Origin: Agelas oroides
Taxonomy: Eukaryota > Porifera > Demospongiae > Agelasida > Agelasidae
NCBI GenBank assembly: GCA_949130485.1
Contig: OX422190.1
Span: 5,370,861 to 5,434,860 of the forward strand
Length of the DNA stretch: 64,000 nucleotides
Direction: 5' to 3'
A model generated the notes under the pieces. That model had not been told where the DNA came from. It ran no database searches and worked only from the letters and a program-made list of their open reading frames with translations. Shown here piece by piece: positions 45,083 to 54,814 of the stretch (positions within the stretch are counted from its first letter, which is position 1; each line of letters starts with the position of its first letter). The position numbers and the translations under genes are program-made.

Positions 45083-46735
45083 CATCAACCCCTGAAGAAA
45101 CTTCACCTCCACAGACTGTTGGAACAACCTCTCCTCCCCACACTGTTGAAACAACCTCACTTCAACAGACGGTTGGAACAACCTCACTTCCCCAGACTGT
45201 TGGAACAACCTCTCCTCCCCAGACTGTTGGAACAACCTCTCCTCCCCAGACTGTTGGAACAACCTCTCCTCCCCAGACTGTTGGAACAACCTCTCCTCCC
45301 CAGACTGTTGGAACAACCTCTCCACCCCAGACTGTTGGAACAACCTCTCCTCCCCAGACTGTTGGAACAACCTCTCCACCCCAGACTGTTGGAACAACCT
45401 CTCCTCCCCAGACTGTTGGAACAACCTCTCCACCCCAGACTGTTGGAACAACCTCTCCTCCCCAGACTGTTGGAACAACCTCCCCTCCCCAGACTGTTGG
45501 AACAACCTCCCCTCCCCAGACTGTTGGAACAACCTCTCCTCCCCAGACTGTTGGAGCAACCTCTCCTCCCCAGACTGTTGGAACAACCTCTCCTCCCCAG
45601 ACTGTTGGAACAACCTCTCCTCCCCAGACTGTTGGAACAACCACTCCTCCCCAGACTGTTGGAACAACCTCTCCTCCCCAGACTGTTGGAACAACCTCTC
45701 CACCCCAGACTGTTGGAACAACCTCTCCTCCCCAGACTGTTGGAACAACCTCTCCACCCCAGACTGTTGGAACAACCTCTCCTCCCCAGACTGTTGGAAC
45801 AACCTCTCCTCCCCAGACTGTTGGAACAACCTCTCCACCCCAGACTGTTGGAACAACCTCTCCTCCCCAGACTGTTGGAACAACCTCTCCTCCCCAGACT
45901 GTTGGAAAAGTTACCACAACTGGAACTACACCAGTCAGTAGCAGCATACAACCCACCAAGAGTGATGGAGCAACTACCACATCAGTCATCATAGTAGTAG
46001 CTGTTGTGATCATACTTGTTGTCATTGTAGTTGGAGTTGTCACTCTTGTGGCCCTCTTCAAGACCAAGAAGAGGAAGCAACAGCTAGTAATCAACAAGAT
46101 CCAGAATGTTACAACAGAAAAGGAAGATATCGAGTTGAAATTGAAACAAGTACAAAACACTGAGAGGGAGGCTAATTCAAGACCTGACCAGTCACCGTAT
46201 CGCATGGCAGTAATACAAAAAGAGGTGCTCCCAAATGTACCTAGTAAATCAGAAGATGTAGAGTATTTGAACCAAAACAGCACTCTGAGTGAGTACAAAC
46301 TGGCACCAGTTGAGAGTGAGTATGCCCTCCTCACAAAGTTCCCTAGACTTGTTAACCTCTCAAAGTCCATGCATGTTTGAAGAACTGGAGTCCAACCCTA
46401 TGTATCAGAGTATGGACCGATGCCAATCCTCCAAATACCACAAATGTCTCACAAGGAAATGACATCTACACTGTGCCAGTCACCACTAGCTCAACTACAA
46501 TTGAGATGCAGAGTGGGATCCATGAGGCAGTGTATAGTGAGCCAATCCAGCCTTCACTCTTCACAGATGTACCTAGAAATCCCATGGACTCTGAATATTT
46601 GCAGCCTTATGCCCCTCAGAGCTGCAAGAATATATGCTGCAATGCTGGCCACACATTTCAGAACAGCTAGTGAGCAATACTTGAGGAACTGTTTTAGCTG
46701 CTCGCCTTTGTTGACATTGATCAGCAGTGTTTAAT
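45083..46735 (+). pseudogene. RTK-D: 30-unit stalk, TM and juxtamembrane, frameshifted, kinase deleted
   Basis: Acceptor CTATCCACAG, phase 1, leads into a frame open to 46380: about 30 stalk units, TM (SVIIVVAVVIILVVIVVG), TKKRKQQ, and a tail with EYLNQN and EYKLAP. A 4-nt insertion at SKSMHV shifts the frame; an overlapping frame continues NPMYQS then, after a 2-nt loss, DIYTVPV, EAVYSEPI and LQPYAP. The sequence then jumps to the last 70 bp of the kinase (TGCTGGCCACACATTTCAGA; ASEQYLRNCFSCSP matches SEQRATFEQLFQLL in another frame). The whole catalytic domain is deleted. If expressed, it would be a membrane-anchored, kinase-less receptor ending at 46380. Confidence 0.85.
45096..45906 (+). 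repeat. 27-bp coding minisatellite, 30 units
   Basis: Thirty tandem copies of a 27-bp unit encode SPPQTVGTT. Variation is nearly confined to a CCTCC/CCACC third-position change and a few substitutions. Because 27 is a multiple of three and no unit contains a stop on either strand, long shadow frames are open in the other readings. Confidence 0.95.
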
Positions 46736-46739
46736 TCCC

Positions 46740-47330
46740 CATGGTAGATTATTGCCAATACTGCCTTGTTAATTTGTGGCCATGCAGAGGACTCTTTTAG
46801 TAGTTGGTAATGAAGAGCAAAACTAGCTATATACCTTACTGAACCAAAATGAATTAGCTAAATCTCATAAGAACATTGCATGTGTTCACTAATTGCAGCT
46901 CTTCCATATGGTGTGAAGGTATATGCAATACTGTATAGTAACATTCTCTATGGTTTGTCACATGTGAACCAAAGTGGAGATAATGCAATAGATAATGAAG
47001 TGTAGCTAGAGAATATTAGACAAAATTCGACTACTATTCTCTACACTTCATTCTCTAATGTAACCTAGTCAGTTATGAATGCTATGAAGGATGATTGATT
47101 TTGGGATGGTGCAAAGAGCAGATCTCTGAGTCTATAACACATGCATGGCATGACTTAAGCCAAGTGGGGGGTGGGTGCCAGAGGGGAAGATTAAAGTTTT
47201 TGCATTCAAAATGACAATCCAGCCCATTGCATCAAGTGAGTGTGGCTAGTGATCAAGACAACCATTCAACAACAACTCAATGACCTCCCATGCAAATCAT
47301 GTACGGCATCATAGCATCACAGTTTACTAA
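46740..47330. other. no gene recognised
   Basis: 3' flank of RTK-D. A short inverted pair (AGAGAATATTAGAC... against GAATAGTAGTC-type sequence, about 47005-47055) is the only structure seen. Confidence 0.4.
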
Positions 47331-47336
47331 AGCCGT

Positions 47337-47535
47337 GGCGGGAATGGCCTGGGAACGAGACTACATGTGCGCATGCGTACAAAATTAGAAAATGGCGTCC
47401 CTCGCAACGGACAGCAACCACAGAGTGTTGTGAATGGCTTTTATTGACCAGGGTGAATTTGAAGCTATAAAGACGCTGAGTAGTCGTAGACCTCCGCGCT
47501 GTGATAAGCATCAGTTTCGTGCTAAAATTACGGGT
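47337..47535 (+). repeat. third copy of the promoter-like module with AAAATGGCGTCC
   Basis: GGCCTGGGAACGAGACTAC is followed by GCGCATGCG (NRF-1-like palindrome), AAAATGGCGTCC (YY1-like, start codon inside) and a second start, MAFIDQGEFEAIKTLSSRRP, ending RAKIT near 47526. Copies are at 5690-5860 and, inverted, 41820-41950. In this copy the GTGAGT donor is changed to GGTTAATG. Confidence 0.65.
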
Positions 47536-47645
47536 TAATGTGGGGTTGGTATCTATCTCTACTTCGGCAAATCTGTGAGTACAATCGCCAGCGTGCAAAC
47601 CTCCGGGTTTTTAATTTCAGAGGTGTGGTCACTTCCTGTCGGAAA

Positions 47646-47728
47646 ATGGCGTCCGTGACAGTCCACATTTCTAGCGATGTTTTTCCTCTTGTCGAAGATA
47701 CCGAAGGGAAAAGATACGCTGTTTCAAG
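47646..47728 (+). CDS. candidate first exon of an unidentified gene
   Basis: ATG in the context GGAAAATGGCG starts MASVTVHISSDVFPLVEDTE then GKRYAVS, ending at a strong donor TCAAG/GTAAGG (phase 2). Twenty bases upstream is ACTTCCTG, an ETS-like promoter site often found with AAATGGCG start regions of housekeeping genes. I do not recognise the protein and found no next exon; the following 4 kb is full of fold-back elements, which could form a long first intron. It might also be a diverged member of the repeated AAAATGGCGTCC family. Confidence 0.4.
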
Positions 47729-47814
47729 GTAAGGAAGGATATATTATGTAAGGAAATATATCTAATCTTGACTGTAAACGGCATGCAAAGAAGAACTCGT
47801 GTGTAACTAACTGA

Positions 47815-48009
47815 TAGCCTCGTTCCCAGGCCCCGCCCAGCTTTCCGTCGCTTATTGGTACGGGGTGCACTTTGTTCACAACGCTTCGAGTACTCCAACT
47901 TTTGTGATAAAATCGTCTCCCAATTACTTCCGCACTCGAAGCGTTGTGAACAAAGTGCACCCCTACTAATAAGCGACGGAAAGCTGGGCGTGGCCTGGGA
48001 ACGAGGCTA
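47815..48009. mobile_element. fold-back MITE, 77-bp arms
   Basis: TAGCCTCGTTCCCAGGCC at the left is paired with the far end; the arms match over about 77 bp with few differences around a 40-bp loop. It belongs to the CCTCGTTCCCAGGCC family. Confidence 0.88.
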
Positions 48010-48103
48010 TGTAACTGACATTTAATGAACGGTCGAATGGGAAGTTGAGGGGATTATCAGCTTCCTTGCAGCGGGAACACGGATGTTGGTGCTATTAAGT
48101 ATA

Positions 48104-48247
48104 GGTTATTGCACTATGACGAGGCTCTACGCTGTTTTAGAAACCTGAGGGATGTTACATAATCAACGAGGGCGAAGCCCGAGGTGATTATGTAACATCG
48201 CGAAGGTTTCTATAAACAACGTAGAGCCGAGGCATAGTGCAATAACC
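48104..48247. mobile_element. fold-back MITE, about 62-bp arms
   Basis: GGTTATTGCACTATGACGAG at the left pairs with CTCGGCATAGTGCAATAACC-type sequence at the right. The centre CGAGGGCGAAGCCCGAGG is itself nearly palindromic. Confidence 0.85.
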
Positions 48248-48969
48248 GACTTAGACTATGGGCGCGAGACTGTGGGCGCGAATTTGTAGTATGATTCGCG
48301 CGATATACTACGGTTCATACCATAGTGCGTGGGCGGATTATGTAAGCGGTTTCTGTTTCCGGTATTGCATTTTTGAATTTTTGAATCGACGTAGCTGGTG
48401 TTGCTGTGCGTTGCTGCTGCTTTTTGACTGGAAAAGGATGAATTTGAGTACGCTTAGGCCACTAAAGGATCCCCGAAACAGCTGTACAGTCGAGGCAGAG
48501 TCGGATCGATGACGAAAGGCCTTTCGCCCGCGTCGACTTGAAACCAAGATGCTGCTGGTGCTCGGCCATGATGCCGATGGGCAGCTAGCTTGCTAGGGAT
48601 TCACTTTGTTCACCGATTCTGAGGTCAGGCACGTGCGCTGTGATTACGTAATGCATTACTCGTAAGAGGGAAAGTTGGCGTGTCCGAAACACAGAAAAGC
48701 AAGGTGAGGGCGAACTTTATGTAAAGCTGCCAGTGACACCCATGTATGTACAATGATTTATATAAGTTACATGTGTGCCACTGGCAGGCTACATACTCTT
48801 GATGACACCCCAGCTTGAAGTGCTCAAGCATCTTGGCCATGCAAACAACAGATCAGCAGAATTGAAGTGATTTTACCATTTATCACTGTTTGGGATGACG
48901 TTCAAATGAAGTATGGCCTTAGTTTAGATCAGAAGAAGCTACATGGAAGCTACCAAATTGTTTATCAAC

Positions 48970-49030
48970 AGAAAATGGCAATCCCAACAAACTCTGCATT
49001 ATGCAGAGTTTGTTGGGATTGCCATTTTCT
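48970..49030. repeat. 61-bp perfect palindrome (30-bp arms, 1-nt centre)
   Basis: 48970-48999 (starting AGAAAATGGCAATCCCAAC) is the exact reverse complement of 49001-49030, with T49000 in the centre. There is no spacer, which is very unstable in replication and cloning. Confidence 0.95.
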
Positions 49031-49292
49031 CCCCAAGGAGCTAGAGTAACTCCAGGGTGGGTGTCGTAAACTTTATGCCTTGGCTGATGATCATGTAAGC
49101 CAGACAAAACCAACCACAGCAGAGATTGTGTTCGGTGTCATGCACAGGGAAGGGTCAAGTGGCTTCTCAGAGGGTTTGTGTGTTTGTGGAAAGCTGATTG
49201 CTAGCTTTTGACAGAGAACTCAAGTTAAAAAATTGGTATCTGCTCACTCTTTAGTTAAACCCATCCTTTTACCAAAAAGTGTCTGTATAATG

Positions 49293-49648
49293 TAGTCTCG
49301 CAGGCCCGACCCACTTCCACAAACAAAGGGAAGGGTCTGGTGAACTGCGTATACAAGCCATGTCCCACTGGAATGCAATTAGCTGGATGATGTAACCAGA
49401 TATCAAATAATGCACTCTTGAATTCACCTGTTGCGGAGTAAGCACGCTCCCCAAGAAGTATAGTCGAAGTGTTTTTACAGCTTCTGCAGTAGCGGACTAA
49501 AAGATTCCCTAGCTCTCTTTCACCATTTTGAAGACTGCTATTGCTACTCAAACAGTCATGTAATGCATCATGTAACAAAATACAGCTTGTATACACATTT
49601 CACCAGACCCTTACCTTTTTGCGGAAGTGGGTCTGGCTTGTGAGACTA
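49293..49648. mobile_element. 356-bp fold-back element
   Basis: TAGTCTCGCAGGCCCGACCC at the left pairs with GGGTCTGGCTTGTGAGACTA at the right; pairing continues to GGTGAACTGCGTATACAAGC. TATAATG lies next to both ends, a possible target duplication. Confidence 0.8.
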
Positions 49649-50204
49649 AATATAATGCAGGAGCAAGTAAAAGTACTTCAATTGCGCTGCAAAAAACTTG
49701 TGATTCTTCAACACAAAGCATTTATTTATCCTTCATCTAAAATTACAAAGCTTCAGCACAAGGATTCTGGCTTTTGTCACAAGACCCTTTCTCTGTTGGT
49801 TGGGTTTGGGCACGAGACTGGTAGACAACAAAATTAAGTAGCTGAGTGATTTACAGCCATCTGTCTGATTGGCCGCACTCAACGCACAAAAGCTCATCAA
49901 GTCACCAGACCCTTATCTGTGAACAGGAGGGAGACATGATGTCACATCATAGTGGCAATTATAATGTGCTGTGATGACATTCCAAGGGGAAGAATTAGTG
50001 CTAAAAACAAGAGTGGTTCTATGAGTGAAGTCATGATGAGTGCATTCAGTTTTCAACTGTGCTGAAGCCTTCTGATAGGCTAGACCTGTACATTGGTAGT
50101 TTAATGGTCGGTTGTTCATGAGAAGCTATTTTGACTAGCCAGGCGGCTTCAGTTTTGTTGAAAAATCTGTGTGCCCACATTGACTTCGTCCATAGAGCAC
50201 TATA

Positions 50205-50653
50205 CACTGTAAAAACATTTGGGTTACTTCAACCATATTTTGGTCATCTCAGTTGCATGCCTGTTGTGTATGTGAAACATTACAAACTTCAAGGGATGCT
50301 TCCAAATTGAATCAAAGTGTAGTTGAGAAGCTTCTCCATTTGTTAAATTAGGATATTCGTGCAGAAGGCCTATAAATCACATTTCTGGTGAGGGTTGGAT
50401 CTTACACATCTGCCCCTGGAGGAGTTCCTTGGTTGCATGGTTATGGCAGAAATGCCAGAAGTGTAGCCAAGTAACTAGGCTTTCTGCATGAAGACCTATA
50501 ATTTAACAAAAGGGAGAAGCTTCTCAACTACACTTATAAGCTTTGATTCAATTTGGAAGCATCCCTTGAAGTTTGTAACGTGTCACGTACACAACAGGCA
50601 TGCAACTGAGACGACCATAATATGGTTGAAGTAACCCAAATGTTTTTACAGTG
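50205..50653. mobile_element. 449-bp fold-back element with CACTGTAAAAAC ends
   Basis: CACTGTAAAAACATTTGGG at 50205 pairs with the complementary end at 50653 and the arms match over more than 120 bp (AAGGGATGCTTCCAAATTGA against its complement near 50555). TA flanks both ends. CACTG termini suggest a CACTA-like relative, but this is not firm. Confidence 0.8.
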
Positions 50654-51231
50654 TAGTTGTAGCTTGTATTCATGGTTGTTGCTCTTGGAATATCATACAG
50701 CACATTGTCAATGCCATGCACATGATCACTATGAGCCAGTGTGGCAGTGCGTATTATGTCATTGCTGAATGCTAGGAATTTCATTCTCACTAATCCATTA
50801 ATGTGATGTTTACTATTCCCATTGTTCTCTTTAGATGCAAAACACAAAGATCCAAGTTTCCGAGACTGTTACAGATCTCTACCAAATTGCAGACACAGTA
50901 GCACTTTGCTTGTGTCACTGTTCTCATCTTCAGCTAGATAATATGCATCTAAAATTTTGCATGATTTCATTTCAGTGAATCTTGTGTATATTTTACTTTA
51001 TCAAAGAGTTTAGTACTTTTCTTCTACATTGGCTGTGATTTCCATTTGTTATAGCTTGCGTGAAGACTTCATTCTGCAAAGCCAAACCCTGCATATTGGC
51101 ATGCGTAGCCTGTACACTGCCAGTGCCAGCATAAGTTCGGTTCGGCGCGAATGCGCGCATCAGCATATTCTGTCACGTGGTAATCATGTGCCTTCTGTCC
51201 TCAGAGTCGGTGAACAAAGTGAATCCCCTAG

Positions 51232-51450
51232 TGACCATTGAGCGATTTCTTGGTTGTGCCGAGTCAGCAAAATGCCATTAGTCATGTGACTTGAGTATTG
51301 CAACAGAGGCGAGGGTGTGGTCTGGGCACGAGACTACGAATAGGTAGGTCGGTCGATCGAGCACATGGTTGCATGACGTCGCGCTATTTCATTGGGTTGT
51401 TCAGATCAAGACTGCTGACTCGGCACAGCCAAGAAATCGCTCAATGGTCA
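51232..51450. repeat. 36-bp inverted repeat around a 147-bp loop
   Basis: 51232-51267 (TGACCATTGAGCGATTTC...) and 51415-51450 are reverse complements with one mismatch. It begins right after the end of the 2.6-kb composite. Confidence 0.85.
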
Positions 51451-51519
51451 CCAGATCCTTTTCCTCGTGAGAGGGTTGGGTCTGGGCACGAGACTACATC
51501 CACTAAGCTGTGTGAAACA

Positions 51520-51735
51520 CCTACGTGCTGACAGCATTACATAACGCGCTACGTTCACAAGGGGTACTGTCACGTACTGACAGCAGTACATAATGCGTTA
51601 CTTTCACAAGGGTACTTTCGCGTGCTGACAGCATTACATAATGCTCTACTTTCACCAGGGCACTGTCATGTGCTGACAGCATTACAGAATGCGCTACTTT
51701 CACTAGGGTACCATGTTCACTACGGCACTGTCATT
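51520..51735 (+). repeat. 46-bp tandem repeat, about 4.5 units
   Basis: Each unit contains GTGCTGACAGCATTACATAA followed by CTACTTTCACAAGGG-type sequence and CACTGTCA. Unit divergence is moderate. Confidence 0.88.
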
Positions 51736-52313
51736 AGCCTGGTGCCCGGCGCGCGCGATAAAACCCGTCGGAAACCACCATAACCACGTATCATCGTATG
51801 GTCGTTTCTCGGAGCCCCTTTCCTTCGGAGTCAGCCTTTGTATGTGAGACACTGCAACAGAACTGTGTCTTGGGAGCTGTGTTCTATGTTTGCAGGACAT
51901 AAAGCATATAGAGATGTGCGCTGTGTAGGAGTAGCTACATGCGCTAAGCGCGCGGTAAACCTCCGCGTTTAGCGCTTGCTCAAGCCCGAAGGGGGGGCAT
52001 GGGCCCCCCATGCCCCCCCCACCTGGATCCGCCCCTGATGCATGCTGTATAAGATTTGAGCTACTTTCAGATGCATTGATCTCAGACAGGCACACAACAA
52101 GAGGTATAGCTACACACAAAAATATAATCCGAAGGAGCAACTCAGGTTTGCCCTTATCATCGACTCGGACTGACGTTCGTTCATCTGTGGGGCAAAAGCA
52201 TATAACACAGCATATAAAACAGACAAGCAACACCTTAGACTCATACAATACCATTACCATAGCTGGGGGTTTAGTCACATTCCAGTGGCAAATGGTTGTG
52301 TTTTACTAAAGAT

Positions 52314-52863
52314 CAGTGGCGTAGGAACCGTAGCGGCCGTAGCGGCTTTAGCCGCTACACTTTTTAGGCCGTAAATTAATATTCATAACCTGCATGCTCA
52401 AGCTAGCCTCGTTCTCTGGGAGCGAGGCTAAGCTCGATCAAGCAGCCTCTTCGTTGCATCAGTCTCATATGCAGTTACATGCGTACATTTCCGATTAAAG
52501 TACACTATAAGGTGATCGAAATCTTGGCAGCGAGATGGCTCGGCACGAAGCTAATGCAGATTTTCAAAGAGACTACTACAAGCGACGAAAGCTAGCCGGG
52601 CGGTCTCCTGGGAACGACGACGAAGTCAGTATAATCTGTTTTCCACATAAATTGAATATTGTACTGGAGGGTTGGTAGGGTCTGAGAACGAGGCTAGAAT
52701 ATTATATACCTTTGAAAAAAGGCTTTAATTTGCAGTCTAAAGGTGTGCACTTTGAAAAATTTCGCCGCCGCGCTACGCGCGGCGAAATTACCTTCCATTT
52801 ATAGCAGCGCTTCGCGCGGCTCAGCATGGCCTCTACACTTCAAATTTGCTTCCTACGCCTATG
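52314..52863. mobile_element. hAT-like non-autonomous element, 550 bp, 5-bp target duplication
   Basis: CAGTGGCGTAGGAA (52314-52327) and TTCCTACGCCTATG (52850-52863) are flanked by AAGAT on both sides (52309-52313, 52864-52868). The interior has GCGGCCGTAGCGGCTTTAGC near the left and GCGCTACGCGCGGCG palindromic sequence near 52770. Confidence 0.82.
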
Positions 52864-52869
52864 AAGATT

Positions 52870-54030
52870 ACTGTAGATTTCAAGTTGTCATACTCAAAGT
52901 GGCATATATGCATTGCACACTATGGTAAACATGTCGCTGACCAATCGCGTTGAAGCTCTGAAAACAGAGTTTGCAAGATTGAAACACTGTGGATCTGTAT
53001 CAGAGCCGAGTTACTCACCAGAACCTTCCTCTCTTCTGCACACTGGAAGGGACTGGGAACCAAACCAATCGACTATAAGTATATACCTTGTGGCTAAGCC
53101 TGTTTATCCAAGTCAAATTGGGATCTGTCTGCACTTTCCACGGTGGACAGATTCTAAGTTTGAAATGTGAAAAAATCGTCCTGACCCTGCATTACAAATG
53201 GACAATGACATTTTGCTTTTTTAGCACTAGATAGTCAATGTACATACATGTATATGTGAGTTAGTCAAGCTAAAATAGCTTTCATAGGATACATATGTAT
53301 AAGAGCAAGAGCGTATGATAATGTCATTTTCTATTGTGGATGGAGGAGGAAGTACATGCGGGAGATTCTGCTTTCATTACGGCCAGAATATAGGAAGTTA
53401 CAGAGGTTTTCAGGTTGCTTGTCAAGCTGTACAAGCAGCAAGAGCAAAATCCACTTATGTTAAATAACCAATAATCAGATTTAATGCTATCAAAACCTGC
53501 TTGTGTAACTAGTGGTTAGTTTAAACAAGTGGACTTTCCATAACATGGCACAGATTAATTCAACAAACTTCAAGAAAGCTAACAAGCTGTCAAAAGTAAA
53601 GAACCCATAGAGCTAGCTTGCAGACCGTGATGCAATGCCGTTGCATACCCCTTATGTGCCAATAGTCTCGTGTGGCCACGCGAGACTAATGTCCCAACCG
53701 TCAGGCAAAGATGATCTGTCAGTGAGTGCATGGATGAACGGACATTGACTTGCTCACATTTGATGACTGCAGAAACTAAACATCATGCAGTTTGCTGAGT
53801 GAAATGCAATGTACCTGCCTTCCATTTCCCCATTCCCCATTTCCCATTTCTCATTTCTCATTTCCTCGTTCCTACTTTTAGAGTGACCATCAGAGAACCA
53901 CGCCCCAAAATGTGAGTCCATAGTCTCAGAACCAGTCTCTTAACGTGCGAGGGGCTGGTTCCAAGATTAGCGATCATAGTATCGCGGAGCCAGACTCCAC
54001 GAAAAGAGGTGAAGTAGCGAGGTGGATACA
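52870..54030. other. no gene recognised
   Basis: Contains a small palindrome AGTCTCGTGTGGCCACGCGA (about 53665) and a pyrimidine-rich run (53820-53875). An 85-codon frame at 52913 has no recognised domain. Confidence 0.45.
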
Positions 54031-54038
54031 GAACAGCC

Positions 54039-54053
54039 ATGGATGCTTCAAAG
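54039..54053 (+). other. possible micro first exon MDASK
   Basis: ATGGATGCTTCAAAG is followed by the donor GTGAGTTGCTT, phase 0. A paralogous arrangement lies at 57743-57766. Very short, so it is only suggested by the pair. Confidence 0.3.
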
Positions 54054-54814
54054 GTGAGTTGCTTGCAATTGGTCGTATTACACGACTTCACCACGTACCA
54101 TCATTACGCGTACATACCTGTAGCGCGTGACAATTCGAGGTACTTGTTCATTGCATGCAACAAGATGTTGCAAGCAGTATATCTCAGCTTTCCGGGGTCT
54201 CCTTTGGAGGCTAATTGCTCATGGTAGTATGTTGCCAAGTATTAAGGTGGCGGTTCGACCTTGCAAAGTGCGCGCTAGCGGTGAGAGCAATGAAGTCTTG
54301 CGCGCGTGAGTACTTAGCTAATGAACTACAAATTGGAATCTTGATAATAAGATTCATAACTAATTTGAAGCAACTTTTCTTCGAACTGTCATACTTCCGG
54401 GCGAGATTCCAATTTTGGAATGGTATTGCTCGGAACCGGACAAGCAGCAAACAATACTAGCAGCTAGAGACAGGAATAATATCCATTAGACCACATCCTG
54501 ATGTGCACCGCAATGGAGCTACTTTTGTCATTCCGATGTGTGCTATGTGACTGGTTTCAAAGTTGAATTGTTGACTGGCTGGTAAAGAATTAAAGAAATA
54601 CCTGCTTTGTTAATTCTGCCCTGTATTGCATCTTCCATCATGACTCAATGCAGCAGCACTGAGTTTTATATACAAGGATCATTTGTTGATATCAAGCAAA
54701 ATACGTTCTGTCTGCTGAGCACATTAACAATATCCTCCTATAGCTTCAACACAGGTGCTCAAGAGCCTGAAATGTATAGAAATCATTACAAGTGTCAGGC
54801 AAAGTACTGATTCT

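Larger units (their letters stand above)
48594..51231. mobile_element. 2.6-kb composite bounded by CTAGGGATTCACTTTG inverted ends
   Basis: Left end 48594-48624 (CTAGGGATTCACTTTGTTCA...) and right end 51199-51231 are reverse complements with one or two differences, and weaker pairing extends inward past a GATTACG-TGATTACC region. It contains the palindrome at 48970-49030 and fold-backs at 49293-49648 and 50205-50653. No transposase was recognised. Confidence 0.6.

Noticed and set aside
39358..45906. CRISPR-like array
   Set aside because: The 27-bp units are directly adjacent with no variable spacers, are in a coding frame, and the genome is animal-like.
45041..46370. Long open frames of 255-402 codons on the minus strand and a 362-codon alternative plus frame over the RTK-D stalk
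   Set aside because: They come from a 27-bp repeat that lacks stops in several frames. No domain, no splice-consistent start, and the real frame continues into the TM and juxtamembrane region.
51703..52278. 191-codon minus-strand frame
   Set aside because: It runs through a hAT-type end (GGGGCGGATCCAGG on the minus strand) and repeat DNA; the GADPGGGG part is the well-known translation of such an end, so it is a chance frame.
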